Source: Terrimonas pollutisoli
GTDB lineage: Bacteria > Bacteroidota > Bacteroidia > Chitinophagales > Chitinophagaceae
DNA: 40,824 bases
Direction of reading: 5' to 3'
Assembly (NCBI RefSeq): GCF_029360765.1
Contig: NZ_JARKNA010000028.1
Coordinates: forward strand, 1 to 40,824
Shown one piece after another: positions 1 to 8,196 of this stretch (position 1 is the stretch's first letter; the number at the start of each line of letters is the position of its first letter). The notes under the pieces are model-generated. The model had not been told where the DNA came from and did no database searches. It saw nothing but the letters and a program-made list of their open reading frames with translations. The translations under genes and the position numbers were made by a program.

Positions 1-82
1 AAATCCAAAACCAGTCAATAGCTCTTTATTAGTATTTTTAAACCCACATCAAGCTCTTACTCTTATTGCCGACAACCAGGGT

Positions 83-114
83 GGGTCAACATGCAGGAAT
101 CCTGGGTCAACATG
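83..114. repeat. Direct repeat resembling an IS21-family element end
   Basis: The 11-mer GGGTCAACATG occurs twice, at 83-93 and 104-114, a 21-base period. Repeated GTGGGTCAAC blocks are typical of the ends of IS21-like elements in Bacteroidota (from memory of the family). No istA or istB gene is visible, so this would be a solo or decayed end, or the edge of an element lying outside the window. Confidence 0.4.
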
Positions 115-194
115 GCAAGAATCTACATTAGACAGAGTTATAGATCTTCGTCCATTTGCTAGATTGGTACCAGCTCGTTTATTGTTAAAATATT

Positions 195-434
195 ATGATA
201 CTATACCATTTCAATAGCTTAGATGAAAAGATGCAAGCTGAGGCTATCTGGGAGCATGGAGTGCACATAGCTGATAGAATTGAGGGAGCATTTAAACTCA
301 TACTTTATCAAATCGAGTCTTTCTATGTAGAAGTTTGGTACAATCCCGCAGAAAACAGTATCCTTAAGTTTAGAAGTTTTAGTAGCACAACGCCATTGGA
401 ACCATATTTAGAAAAGATTGATATTCCCATTTAA
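195..434 (+). CDS. Small conserved hypothetical protein (79 aa)
   Basis: A 79-residue acidic, aromatic-rich protein starting at ATG 195. It has no signal peptide or membrane segment. The pattern of alternating hydrophobic and charged stretches, with a SFYVEVWY core near residues 42-49, suggests a small alpha/beta fold. It resembles short uncharacterised proteins that recur in Bacteroidota near insertion sequences; that resemblance is from memory. No function can be assigned. It stands alone on the plus strand between an IS21-like end and the convergent Shedu-type gene. It is small and has no strong ribosome-binding site, but its composition looks coding. Confidence 0.55.
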   Translation: MILYHFNSLDEKMQAEAIWEHGVHIADRIEGAFKLILYQIESFYVEVWYNPAENSILKFRSFSSTTPLEPYLEKIDIPI

Positions 435-511
435 CAGTTCCATTCCTTGCCTATTGGAATTAAAAATCTTCCCCACATGAGCAAAGGATGAAATGCTGTA
501 TGCAGCCGTTC

Positions 512-1039
512 TTACTCAAAAACCTTATTCTTTTGATTTTTTAACCTTTCTAATAATTCATCATAAAGAATGATTTCTAAATTTTTTAAGGATGACCTTA
601 ATATTCTAAAATCTTCTTGCTTTTCTTTGGTATCAAGTTGCTTTGTGTGTCCCATTATAATATAAGCTCTTGGCTTTATTACATTTACTTTATGCCTTTT
701 TTGACGTTCGATATCTTCTTCTAATATTTTTCTCCTGCTTTCGGCATAGTAAAGATACTTTTCCGCTTGTGTTAACGCCATAGTTGCATTTGGGTGCCAA
801 TAGTAGTTTCCTCTGTCCTGCTTCGGAGCTATTAATTCCGTTTGAGGCTTTTTAATCTCAAACATATCTAAGTAGCCTTGTGAATCAATTAAGCCAAAAT
901 CCACTTTTCTTGCTCCTGCTAATACAACGTTTAATTCGGGTATTGTTTTTACATATTTTGAGTCAATAAGGAATAGATTTCTTTCAAGAAATTCACCCCA
1001 ATCACTCTCTAAAGTATTTTTGGCAAGCTTTTTCTTCAA
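512..1039 (-). CDS. Shedu-type nuclease (DUF4263), C-terminal piece of a frame-split gene
   Basis: Carries the PD-(D/E)XK-like nuclease core of the Shedu anti-phage family. A DFGLID stretch near residues 47-52 is followed by MFEIKKPQ near residues 59-66, which gives the D...ExK metal-binding signature. A helix containing AMALTQAEKYL-like sequence, typical of DUF4263, comes after it. The 175-residue reading starts at a TTG inside the preceding reading frame and overlaps it by 38 bases. It is more plausibly the continuation of that gene after a frame break: the five-A run at 1029-1033 (T on the plus strand) would restore one frame of about 412 residues if it lost one base, and that is a usual SduA length. 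Shedu proteins are single-gene defence nucleases. Activity of the split form is uncertain. Confidence 0.7.
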   Translation of the reverse strand: MKKKLAKNTLESDWGEFLERNLFLIDSKYVKTIPELNVVLAGARKVDFGLIDSQGYLDMFEIKKPQTELIAPKQDRGNYYWHPNATMALTQAEKYLYYAESRRKILEEDIERQKRHKVNVIKPRAYIIMGHTKQLDTKEKQEDFRILRSSLKNLEIILYDELLERLKNQKNKVFE

Positions 1040-1715
1040 ATTCTTTTATAATGCCGTCAACTGTGATCGTATCAATTTTAACTTTCGTTCGTGTTATAAG
1101 CTTGGTTTTATAAGCATCAGATTTATACTTTGTTTTTAATAATGTCTCATAGAAATTCTCAATCTTTTCAAGATCGGCTGGCCCAATTCTTTCAATTACA
1201 TCTTTGTCTAAATTTGAAAGTAATTTATTTAGCCTTTGTTGAGACGAAAGTTTTGTTTCAGGGTAGTGAGCTGGAAATGTTGTATAGAAAAATTCGTCGG
1301 CAAAATAACTTCTATCTCTTTTGTTTTCATTAGAGAGGTTAGTCATTTTTTCTTTGAAATATTCAAGATCTGAGTATTTCAAAGTGATAACTGTTTTCTT
1401 GCCTGTTTTTTTTATGCTGCTGTCTAAGGATTTATCAATTATGAAAGAGGCTGGTTTAAAGTGCTCGATTTTTTTATTAATGTAATAGAGTAATCCTTGT
1501 TTAATATAACCGTTTTCAGAAAATTCCTCCGGCAATGTCTTAAAGCCATTAAGTGTGATTTCTTTAAGGCAAAAGTCAGAAGGGAAAAATTTAATCACTA
1601 GACCCCTTTTGTCAATGCGAAAGACCAATTGTTTTTCGTCATCTTTCTCTTCGTCAAAAACATAAATTTCTTTTACCTCATTAGCTAAAAACTTGTATTC
1701 TGTCTGAAGTGCCAT
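1002..1715 (-). CDS. Shedu-type protein, N-terminal regulatory piece of a frame-split gene
   Basis: A 237-residue N-terminal portion starting at ATG 1715. It is rich in charged and aromatic residues, with no signal peptide or membrane segment. In Shedu proteins the region before the DUF4263 nuclease is variable and thought to sense the trigger or control oligomerisation; that is family knowledge, and nothing here shows the trigger. The reading ends at a TGA just after EFEEKACQKY, whereas the neighbouring frame continues as KLAKNTLESDWGEF into the nuclease domain. The junction therefore looks like a one-base insertion and not two genes. It lies next to a divergent NACHT ATPase, consistent with a defence island. 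Confidence 0.65.
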   Translation of the reverse strand: MALQTEYKFLANEVKEIYVFDEEKDDEKQLVFRIDKRGLVIKFFPSDFCLKEITLNGFKTLPEEFSENGYIKQGLLYYINKKIEHFKPASFIIDKSLDSSIKKTGKKTVITLKYSDLEYFKEKMTNLSNENKRDRSYFADEFFYTTFPAHYPETKLSSQQRLNKLLSNLDKDVIERIGPADLEKIENFYETLLKTKYKSDAYKTKLITRTKVKIDTITVDGIIKEFEEKACQKYFRE

Positions 1716-1801
1716 AATAGGTAGAATGTTGAATTAGGCTGCAAAAGAATTCAATGGCCCAATTAGCGGCACCATTTTAACATAAAATGAATGCAGTATA
1801 T

Positions 1802-2167
1802 TTATTCTTTTAGTCGGATTTGAGATGTGTCATTAATGACGATCTGTGGTTTTTCCCGATGCAACTCCAACCTACCAATCACACAGATTTCCTTCTTTAG
1901 ATAGAAATTTTCGGGCTTAAACTGCATTCTATCCCGCACATTCTGCCAGATTAGAACGGTCAACAACTGATTTGGATAAGCTGCGCCCAGGTTTAAAAAG
2001 GTGGGAGCATTGTCGGTATAACTGATATAACGAGCCGATGCTACCAGGCCACAAACGTGCACACTATCACCAATATGGTCTTTGGCTTGTTCTAACTTAA
2101 TAGTCGTTTGGGAAAAGGTGGCCGCAGCGGCTAGCAATAATATAAAAGAAAGGAGAGCTTGCTTCAT
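1802..2167 (-). CDS. Secreted OB-fold-like protein
   Basis: The start is placed at ATG 2167, where the protein opens with MKQALLSFILLLAAAATFSQ, a clear signal peptide with cleavage likely after the SQ. An upstream in-frame start would add 34 residues with no sense for secretion. The mature part of about 100 residues has alternating strands with GDSVHVCG, TFLNLGAAYP, LLTVLIW and KEICVIGRLEL blocks. This looks like an OB fold of the type seen in periplasmic nucleic-acid-binding or nuclease-associated domains; the fold is inferred from the pattern. A close paralogue, frame-broken, lies at 7616-7989. It is divergent from the NACHT gene with about 110 bases between them. Confidence 0.7.
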   Translation of the reverse strand: MKQALLSFILLLAAAATFSQTTIKLEQAKDHIGDSVHVCGLVASARYISYTDNAPTFLNLGAAYPNQLLTVLIWQNVRDRMQFKPENFYLKKEICVIGRLELHREKPQIVINDTSQIRLKE

Positions 2168-2278
2168 TGATAAGGTAATGGTGTATCGTAAATATAGAAA
2201 CTTTTGACTAAAAGAAAGATGTGTATTTAATCTGTTTCTTTTGAAAAAAACATTCATTTTGCGATACAACTCCCAACT

Positions 2279-5263
2279 ATGAACTTTTTCGATAATATTT
2301 CACCTAAGGGAAAGCTGCTTATTAGTATTGTTTTCTTGTCAATCACTGGTATTTGCCTTGCTTACTTCATTAATGGTACTGCATTAACGGTAGTTGTAAC
2401 GATAGCCTTATGCATGATCTTTTATATTTCCAAAGGAATATGGTTGCCCGCTGATCATGGCAAAAATGGAATTAGAACGTTGTCGTTAGTTCTGTTCTTC
2501 TCATTGTTGGGAACTTATTCCTGGTGGGATGGATTAATAAATAACTATGCGGCTGAATTTTTACCAATTACGTTAGCAGGAGGGGATGCGGACAACCAGC
2601 CTTCAGCCATAACGCTGATTGCAGGATTACTTGCAATAATTATCGTCAATTATTTTATTAGGGATAGAACCGCAATGGTTACACACAGCGTAGCCATAGA
2701 CAAGGATTTCCCCGAGAAAGATTTTCAGGCAAGACTAACTCAGTATGTCAAAGTATTGGACAATCATTTAAACAATATTGACTTAGACACGAATTGGAGT
2801 GATTATAATTTTACACCGATAGAAGCAGAAGTGGAAGTCATAAGTGAGTCTCGCCGAAAGAAAAAGATTTCAGATTTGATGAAGGGAATTCGTGCTGATC
2901 GTAAAAGTCAGTCATTTCTGGTACTTGGAGATCCGGGTTCGGGTAAAAGCGTTGCCTTAAGAAAATTAGCCAGGGACCTATTAAAAGAGGTTCCCAAGTC
3001 CGGGAAAATTCCAATTTATATAAACTTGAAGGAATGGATTGTTGACAAAAGATGGACTGCTGAAAATCCTCCGACTGTATCAGCTCTTCTGGAGTTTGTA
3101 TTGAAAAACTTGAAAGACAGAAGCGATGTATTTGCCTATGAATTTCTAGATACATACTTTGTTAAGATGTATGATCATGGCAGGCTTTTTTTTCTGTTAG
3201 ATTCTTTCGATGAAATACCAGGAGTTTTGGATGCTAGTGAATCTTCATGGGTGCTGGATGAGTTATCGGATGTGATATATAAATTTCTCGCAGGTGCACA
3301 TGATTCCCGTGGTATACTTGCATCAAGGGTTTTTAGAAAGCCCACAGCCAAATTCAAGGCAAAAACTACTTTCGAGCTCAGGCCTTTTTCAGAACTAAAG
3401 ATTGAACAAACTTTTAACCGTAGTATTCAGGGGATCGATCCGAAATTTTTTGTGGAGCTTTTCAAAAACAGGCCTCATTTAGTTCCCATTGCTAGAAATC
3501 CTTTCTTATCCAATCTCATGATCGGTTATTGCAAGGACAATAAAATGTCATTTCCTAAGAACCAGGCTCAAATTTTTGAAAGTTATCTGGATAAAAGGTT
3601 GGATCAAGTACAAGATAAGGTCAAGCTGGTAGGGTTAACGAAAGATGAGATACTATATTTTTGTAAGAATGTATCCTACTTCTTGTTTTCTTCCGAAAAG
3701 TATGGTCTTGAAATAGAAACGGCTGAATTAATTCACAATTATCATGAGTTTGAAACAGAGAAGCTTGATTCAATAATTGAACTTTTGACATTTGCAAAAA
3801 TTGCACGATTGGGACCGGGACGACGGTTCAGTTTTGTTCACAGGCGGTTTCATGAGTATTTTGCTGTAATGTATCTGAAGACGATGCCGGAATTAATCCC
3901 ACTAAACAGTATTCCGGAAGATAGCAGATGGCGTGACGCCTTAGTGTTGTTTTGTGAAATAGGGGACGATGATTCGGTAAGAAAGATCGCAGAATATTGC
4001 TGGTCGGAGATTATTCACTTGCAAGGCGAAGGTATCTCCAGGGATGTAAAACAATTTCTCAGATCAATGCACTCATTACGGTTCCTTGCGGAAGCGTTTA
4101 AAATTCGTAGGTCAATTTTGGACATTCATCTTGTCGATCTGAAAGCATTAATCAGATCCAGTCTTGATTCGAAACAGAGTTTGCTTGTCAAGAAGTATTG
4201 CTTAGAAGCAACAGGGCTGCTTCCGACAGATGATCTGGAGGAGATAGTGCTGATGGCTTTTGGCCAGAAAAGTTCCATGCTTCAAGAAATTGCCTTCAAA
4301 TCGAGCCGGTACCTTCCCAGGTTCAACAAGAAGATAGAAAATAATATTATCGATTTTGTGATGTCATACGAAGTGCTACCGTTGCTTAAAAAAGAAAAGG
4401 AGCTAACCTTTTCCCTGAGTTTGTCGGACGCTTTTATAAATATAAAGAAGCATTTAAGTTACAGGTGTATAGATTACCGGTCATTAATTGTGGGGGCTAC
4501 TATTTTGTTCTTTTTTCAACCAATCCTTGCGGTTTTAGGGGTTGGCGTTTATATAACAATTTCACGATTGGTCTCTTTCTTTGATCCGGCTGGCCGAACC
4601 GGCCGGAATGTGATCGTAGCGGTAAGCAGAGTTATGGCCTGTACCTTCCTCGCTGGCATTGCCGACCCAGGAATTTACTATGAATTCTTTTGGTTTATGA
4701 GCTATTCAAGCGACATGGTAAAACAGGTTGTTTATTACGGTACGATTTCCATGTATCTGTTCATCTTCCCTTTTTGGGACTTGTTTTTCTTCATACGGCG
4801 AAATAAAGAACACTTTAAATGGCCAGATCTCCAGACGTTACTCATTTTTGTAGCGATGATATCCTTTCCAATTCTTATTTTATATATTAATCGCTATGAA
4901 ATTGCAAGGGGGATACTGGCTGGTATATTTAGATGGGTGGTTATACCCTTTTTGATAATTGCGGCTGGAATAGCGTTGTTTTATTTATTGAAGTTGGTTA
5001 CATCAATAGCCAGGGATTACAAGCTATACAGAATGTTGAAATCACACTTAATAAGAGATACTATGCTTAACCGGAGTTACATTGAAGAAAACTTTTACAA
5101 GTTTAAATTATCCCGTTTTCGATACTTGTATGTTAGGGCACTGTATGATTTTTCCGTAGTTGCCGATGGAGATTGGAATGATCATACACTTCCCAATACA
5201 GGAGATGATGAAGCCAGTTCTTTATTAACACAAATGGAAGAGAAGTGGCTTAAGTTAGCATAG
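2279..5263 (+). CDS. Membrane-anchored NACHT-family NTPase
   Basis: A 994-residue STAND-type ATPase. The N-terminus has about three hydrophobic segments (roughly residues 12-32, 34-54 and 66-85) and another near 108-127. The NACHT core has a Walker A GDPGSGKS at about 217-224 and a Walker B LLDSFDEIP at about 306-314, with the acidic residues that mark NACHT over AAA proteins. A helical middle region follows to about 730. The C-terminal third has around five further membrane segments (about 735-930) and then a soluble tail. NACHT proteins act as signal-dependent oligomerising sensors, and bacterial ones include anti-phage proteins. Having membrane helices at both ends is unusual. Its neighbours (Shedu, CBASS-like genes) support a defence role by inference. 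Confidence 0.8.
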   Translation: MNFFDNISPKGKLLISIVFLSITGICLAYFINGTALTVVVTIALCMIFYISKGIWLPADHGKNGIRTLSLVLFFSLLGTYSWWDGLINNYAAEFLPITLAGGDADNQPSAITLIAGLLAIIIVNYFIRDRTAMVTHSVAIDKDFPEKDFQARLTQYVKVLDNHLNNIDLDTNWSDYNFTPIEAEVEVISESRRKKKISDLMKGIRADRKSQSFLVLGDPGSGKSVALRKLARDLLKEVPKSGKIPIYINLKEWIVDKRWTAENPPTVSALLEFVLKNLKDRSDVFAYEFLDTYFVKMYDHGRLFFLLDSFDEIPGVLDASESSWVLDELSDVIYKFLAGAHDSRGILASRVFRKPTAKFKAKTTFELRPFSELKIEQTFNRSIQGIDPKFFVELFKNRPHLVPIARNPFLSNLMIGYCKDNKMSFPKNQAQIFESYLDKRLDQVQDKVKLVGLTKDEILYFCKNVSYFLFSSEKYGLEIETAELIHNYHEFETEKLDSIIELLTFAKIARLGPGRRFSFVHRRFHEYFAVMYLKTMPELIPLNSIPEDSRWRDALVLFCEIGDDDSVRKIAEYCWSEIIHLQGEGISRDVKQFLRSMHSLRFLAEAFKIRRSILDIHLVDLKALIRSSLDSKQSLLVKKYCLEATGLLPTDDLEEIVLMAFGQKSSMLQEIAFKSSRYLPRFNKKIENNIIDFVMSYEVLPLLKKEKELTFSLSLSDAFINIKKHLSYRCIDYRSLIVGATILFFFQPILAVLGVGVYITISRLVSFFDPAGRTGRNVIVAVSRVMACTFLAGIADPGIYYEFFWFMSYSSDMVKQVVYYGTISMYLFIFPFWDLFFFIRRNKEHFKWPDLQTLLIFVAMISFPILILYINRYEIARGILAGIFRWVVIPFLIIAAGIALFYLLKLVTSIARDYKLYRMLKSHLIRDTMLNRSYIEENFYKFKLSRFRYLYVRALYDFSVVADGDWNDHTLPNTGDDEASSLLTQMEEKWLKLA

Positions 5264-5314
5264 ACAAAAACCACATCGTTCCTTGACTACCTTGAATGCT
5301 TTTGGAGACATTCT

Positions 5315-5523
5315 GTGGTTTGCAGACCAGTTCATGCAGATAAAACGAATTTTGCCAAGGAGCAAGGTAAAGCTATTGTCATGACTAATGCAAACGACGA
5401 GGTAATTTATATGTTGCAAACAGTAGCAAGGACGCAGAATAAAGGGACAGAGATTATGAAAAAGTGCCTGTTTATAATTATACTGACTGGAAAAAATTAG
5501 AAAGATTCCTGTTGTCAGTATAA
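5315..5523 (+). pseudogene. Relic, possibly C-terminus of a serine hydrolase
   Basis: One frame reads GKAIVMTNANDEVIYML (about 5368-5418) and, after a frame change, another reads YEKVPVYNYTDWKKLERFL up to the stop at 5521-5523. The GK-x-VMTN pattern followed by a short helix and a VYN(W/Y) element resembles the C-terminal end of class C beta-lactamase-like serine hydrolases. No N-terminal part or catalytic SxxK is present. It lies between the NACHT stop and a terminator hairpin. The assignment is tentative; it may simply be decayed sequence. Confidence 0.3.
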
Positions 5524-5546
5524 GGAATCAATATTTTTAGAAAATT

Positions 5547-5574
5547 GCCCGGTGTTATGACCGGGCTTTTTTTA
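5547..5574 (+). terminator. Rho-independent terminator
   Basis: The arms GCCCGGT (5547-5553) and ACCGGGC (5560-5566) pair perfectly with a six-base loop, followed by a run of seven T. It sits downstream of the NACHT gene and the relic after it, and would end plus-strand transcription before the group II intron, which is on the other strand. Confidence 0.75.
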
Positions 5575-5680
5575 TTGTACAAAATAAAAGGTGAAATAAG
5601 TCTATTGGATTTATAAACAAATGGTATTAGATTAGCGCCTTGCCGAGTAGGCAAGGGCGTTTCAGCCCAAGCCTCTCACA

Positions 5681-5715
5681 GAACCGGACATAATACTCTC
5701 GCATTATCACGGCTC
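5681..5715 (-). ncRNA. Group II intron domain V
   Basis: Reading the minus strand, GAGCCG pairs with CGGTTC at the base. A two- to three-base bulge follows, then the stem ATAATGC/GTATTAT closed by a GAGA tetraloop of the GNRA class. This is the catalytic hairpin of group II introns. A domain VI-like stem follows at about 5650-5675. Confidence 0.8.
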
Positions 5716-5778
5716 TTACAAGTCAGACGATAAGTGCCTTTATATAGGCGACTTACTTTTCAATCTTTCACATTTTGC

Positions 5779-7008
5779 TTATGGGTGCGACAACTTCCAA
5801 TGCTCAAAAAGACCGGGATTTGTTTTGTAGATGCCGCTAAGCCACTTCTCCGCTTTTCTTATATTCATCTTCCTGTAATTGGCTACCCATTTGGTAAGAC
5901 GTAAATTCAAGCGCCACCAAAGGTGTACGGTTTCCCATTTGTTAAATACACAATAGTAGTTTATCCATCCTCTTGTTTTCTGGTTTATCTTCTTCGCCAG
6001 TTCCTGGATTCTACCACTGAACTTGTATATCTCCATTTCCCTGATCCTGGCTGTTACACTTTTCTTAGCCTTGCGGCTCATAACAGGTGTAAACAGTAGC
6101 ATGTTTCCATTCTTTGTCTTGCACCATTTAGGCCGGTAGGTATGCCCTAAGAAATCAAAGCTTACGTTCTTATGCTTCTCCATTCTATTCTTGCTTCTGC
6201 AATAAGCAATATGTGTTTTCTCCATGTTTAATGTCAGCCGGCATTCTTTCATTCTCTCTGCTATCTTTTCCTTCATAAAGATTGCCTGCTTTTCACTTTT
6301 ACAATGGATAATTGCATCATCGCAGTATCGTTCAAATGGAATATTTGGAAAATACTTTTCCATCCATTTGTCCAATGTGAAGTGTAAGAAGATATTCGCC
6401 AACAAAGGGCTGATTACCGATCCTTGAACGGAGCCTTCGGTTCGTGTTTCAACACTGCCATCCTCCTTCAGAGTTCCTGCTTTCAGCCAGCGTTCCACAT
6501 ACAGCAATATCCATTTGTCGTTTGTATAATGGCGAAGTGCCTTTAGCATCAACTCATGGTCTATCGTATCGAAGAATGACTTAATGTCTAAGTCCAGTAC
6601 CCAGTTATGCCGATAGCACCGCTCCAAGCTTTTCTGTAAGGCTTGATGTGCATTTTTATTCCGGCGATAACCATAACTGTCCGGGTGGAATGTATGATCC
6701 ACCTTTGGTTCCAGATACGCTTTAACCACCTGTTGAGCGATACGGTCTTCTACTGTCGCTATCCCCAATGACCTGTAACCGCCATCTTTCTTTGGTATCA
6801 ATTTCTCCCGCACATTGGCAGGATAATATGACCCGGAAGTGAGCCGGTTCCAGAGTTTGTACAGGTTTGCAGACAGCTTCACTCCGTATTCTTCAAGACT
6901 TACACCATCTACTCCGGCAGCTTTGCCATTGGCTTTGATTTCTTTGAAGGCATCCAGCACCATTTTCTTTGTGATTGGATGCGCCTTTGTTTCATAATAA
7001 TCAATCAT
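5779..7008 (-). CDS. ltrA: Group II intron reverse transcriptase/maturase
   Basis: A 409-residue intron-encoded protein. The reverse transcriptase fingers/palm occupy about residues 15-300, with the catalytic YCDD at 228-231, an RT motif containing DLDIKSFFDTIDH near 140-152, and a QGSVISPLLANIFLH block near 194-208. The maturase (X) domain follows (about 310-400), with RGWINYY and W-rich sequence. No C-terminal HNH endonuclease is visible, so the length fits the endonuclease-lacking class. It binds its own intron RNA to help splicing and copies it into DNA during retrohoming. The frame is intact, so the element may be active. Confidence 0.92.
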   Translation of the reverse strand: MIDYYETKAHPITKKMVLDAFKEIKANGKAAGVDGVSLEEYGVKLSANLYKLWNRLTSGSYYPANVREKLIPKKDGGYRSLGIATVEDRIAQQVVKAYLEPKVDHTFHPDSYGYRRNKNAHQALQKSLERCYRHNWVLDLDIKSFFDTIDHELMLKALRHYTNDKWILLYVERWLKAGTLKEDGSVETRTEGSVQGSVISPLLANIFLHFTLDKWMEKYFPNIPFERYCDDAIIHCKSEKQAIFMKEKIAERMKECRLTLNMEKTHIAYCRSKNRMEKHKNVSFDFLGHTYRPKWCKTKNGNMLLFTPVMSRKAKKSVTARIREMEIYKFSGRIQELAKKINQKTRGWINYYCVFNKWETVHLWWRLNLRLTKWVANYRKMNIRKAEKWLSGIYKTNPGLFEHWKLSHP

Positions 7009-7577
7009 CCCTTTTTACAGTTGTCGGTTAAATGAAACTAACTTGTTCAGCCCCTTCGCTACTCCCTGTTTTCACAGGGCATCATCGCTATTACGGGCTG
7101 ATCCGCCCCTGCATGAATACATCGGTATTTGCCTTGCAGGTTCACTGCTTGTGCTTTCCCTCAATCGTCTTTCATGCAAGTTCCCTTGTTCCGTTAACGT
7201 GCCTGAAACAGATTCCTGCCACCTATATACCGGCTGTTGCTTAGTCCGCACCAGTTTACCGCTCCTAAGCCTTATTCCCGAACTCCTATGAAAGTTTCGG
7301 TTTGAACAGCGTCTTTACCTTATAACGATACGTCATCGGTGGTTCACTTGCGTTCAGCTCTCTGTTTCTTACCTGACGGATTTGATTCCGCCTTTTCTTG
7401 CTCGTTCAATACCACTTCCTTTCGGATAGCAGCACCAGCAAGCGGTTTGCCGGGGCTGTCTGTCAGACCCGGCGGTGTTCTACCACCATCACATTAACAG
7501 CATGGCTTACTATATTTGTGAAGCCTTCAAGGCACAACATAGGATAAGGTTTAATGGTTAATGGTTTTTGATTAGGG

Positions 7578-7607
7578 CCCCTGGCATATACTTGCCGGGG
7601 TTCTTTA
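7578..7607 (+). terminator. Terminator-like hairpin upstream of the OB-fold relic
   Basis: CCCC-T-GGCA (7578-7586) pairs with TGCCGGGG (7593-7600) with one bulged T, followed by TTCTTTATT. It lies nine bases before the ATG of the frame-broken OB-fold gene. It could end transcripts arriving from upstream or act as a leader structure. Confidence 0.45.
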
Positions 7608-7615
7608 TTAAAAAA

Positions 7616-7989
7616 ATGAACGACATGAAATATTTAATTTCCTTCTTATTACTTTTTGGCGTTGCACTTGCTTCCTTTGGCCAAGAGATCATTAAGCTAG
7701 ATGACGTAAGCAAACATGTAGGCGATAGTGTAAAAGTATGCGGCAAAGTATATGGTATACGATACCTGGAACAAGCGAAGAATAGCCCGACGTTTATTAA
7801 TGTTGGGGTGCTTATCCAAATCAACTATTAACGATTGTGATATGGGGAGATGTAAGGAAGAAGTTTGAAAAGATGTCTGAGGAGTTGTTTAAGGATAAGG
7901 AGATTTTTGTGACGGGGAAGATTGAGTTGTATAAGGGGAAAGAGCAAGTTTCGGTGAAAGAACCTCAACAAATTGTTCTGGCTGATTAG
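7616..7989 (+). pseudogene. Secreted OB-fold-like protein, frame-broken paralogue
   Basis: It begins at ATG 7616 with a signal peptide (MNDMKYLISFLLLFGVALAS, then FGQ). It then follows the same order of blocks as the protein at 1802-2167: GDSVKVCG, TFINVG, PNQLLTIVIW, and a KIELYKGKEQVSV end. The first frame stops soon after TFINVG. The rest is read only one base out of phase, and one extra G in the run at 7805-7808 would restore a protein of about 124 residues ending at TAG 7987-7989. The paralogue supplies the expected sequence across the break, so this is a real homologue with a single-base deletion or a consensus error. Confidence 0.65.
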
Positions 7990-8196
7990 AACAATAACGC
8001 TACTCAATGGCTCGACTCATTGCAGAATTTTTACCGCAAGTTTTCGGATCATACATATATCCGTGGTTATAAAATGAGCAACGACGTACTTAAACCGCAA
8101 TTACTGTATCCTAAAACGGCTTATCTCTTAATTGACGTTAACGAGCAGGTAGTATTTATGAATGGCAAGAAGCTAAACCCATATCACAAAGTATGA
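7990..8196 (+). other. Open stretch or small ORF translationally coupled to the DAC gene
   Basis: From the TAG of the OB-fold relic the same frame stays open for 68 codons to a TGA at 8194-8196, which overlaps the ATG of the next gene as ATGA. The sequence looks protein-like (for example YPKTAYLLIDVNEQVVFMNG). An ATG at 8074 would give a 40-residue peptide. The four-base ATGA overlap is the classic mark of translational coupling, so this may be the remnant or a short form of a gene that preceded the DAC gene. No family is recognised. Confidence 0.4.

Larger units (their letters stand above)
5645..7535 (-). mobile_element. Group II intron carrying a maturase gene
   Basis: A retroelement of about 1.9 kb on the minus strand. 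The probable 5' end is the GTGCC at 7535, and the probable 3' end is near 5647, just after a CCTAC following domain VI; both ends are estimates. The 5' part (about 7010-7535) contains domain I-like sequence, including a GTAGAACACCGCCGGGTCTG stretch and a GACGTATCGTTATAAGG stretch typical of bacterial group II introns. The intron-encoded protein lies in domain IV, and domain V is clearly recognisable at 5681-5715. It lies in a non-coding stretch between the NACHT region and an OB-fold gene, so it interrupts no visible reading frame. Confidence 0.8.

Noticed and set aside
2..217. Open frame running in from the left edge, ending VPARLLLKYYDTIPFQ
   Set aside because: It has no start in the window, crosses the IS21-like direct repeat and matches no family I recognise; a frame of this length can arise by chance.
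1022..1040. Programmed ribosomal frameshift in the Shedu gene
   Set aside because: The site has only five A and the required shift is +1; no canonical slippery heptamer or downstream structure was seen, so a plain indel is simpler.
7032..7291. Two plus-strand frames opposite the intron 5' part
   Set aside because: They lie over the structured domain I-III RNA of the group II intron and have no protein character.
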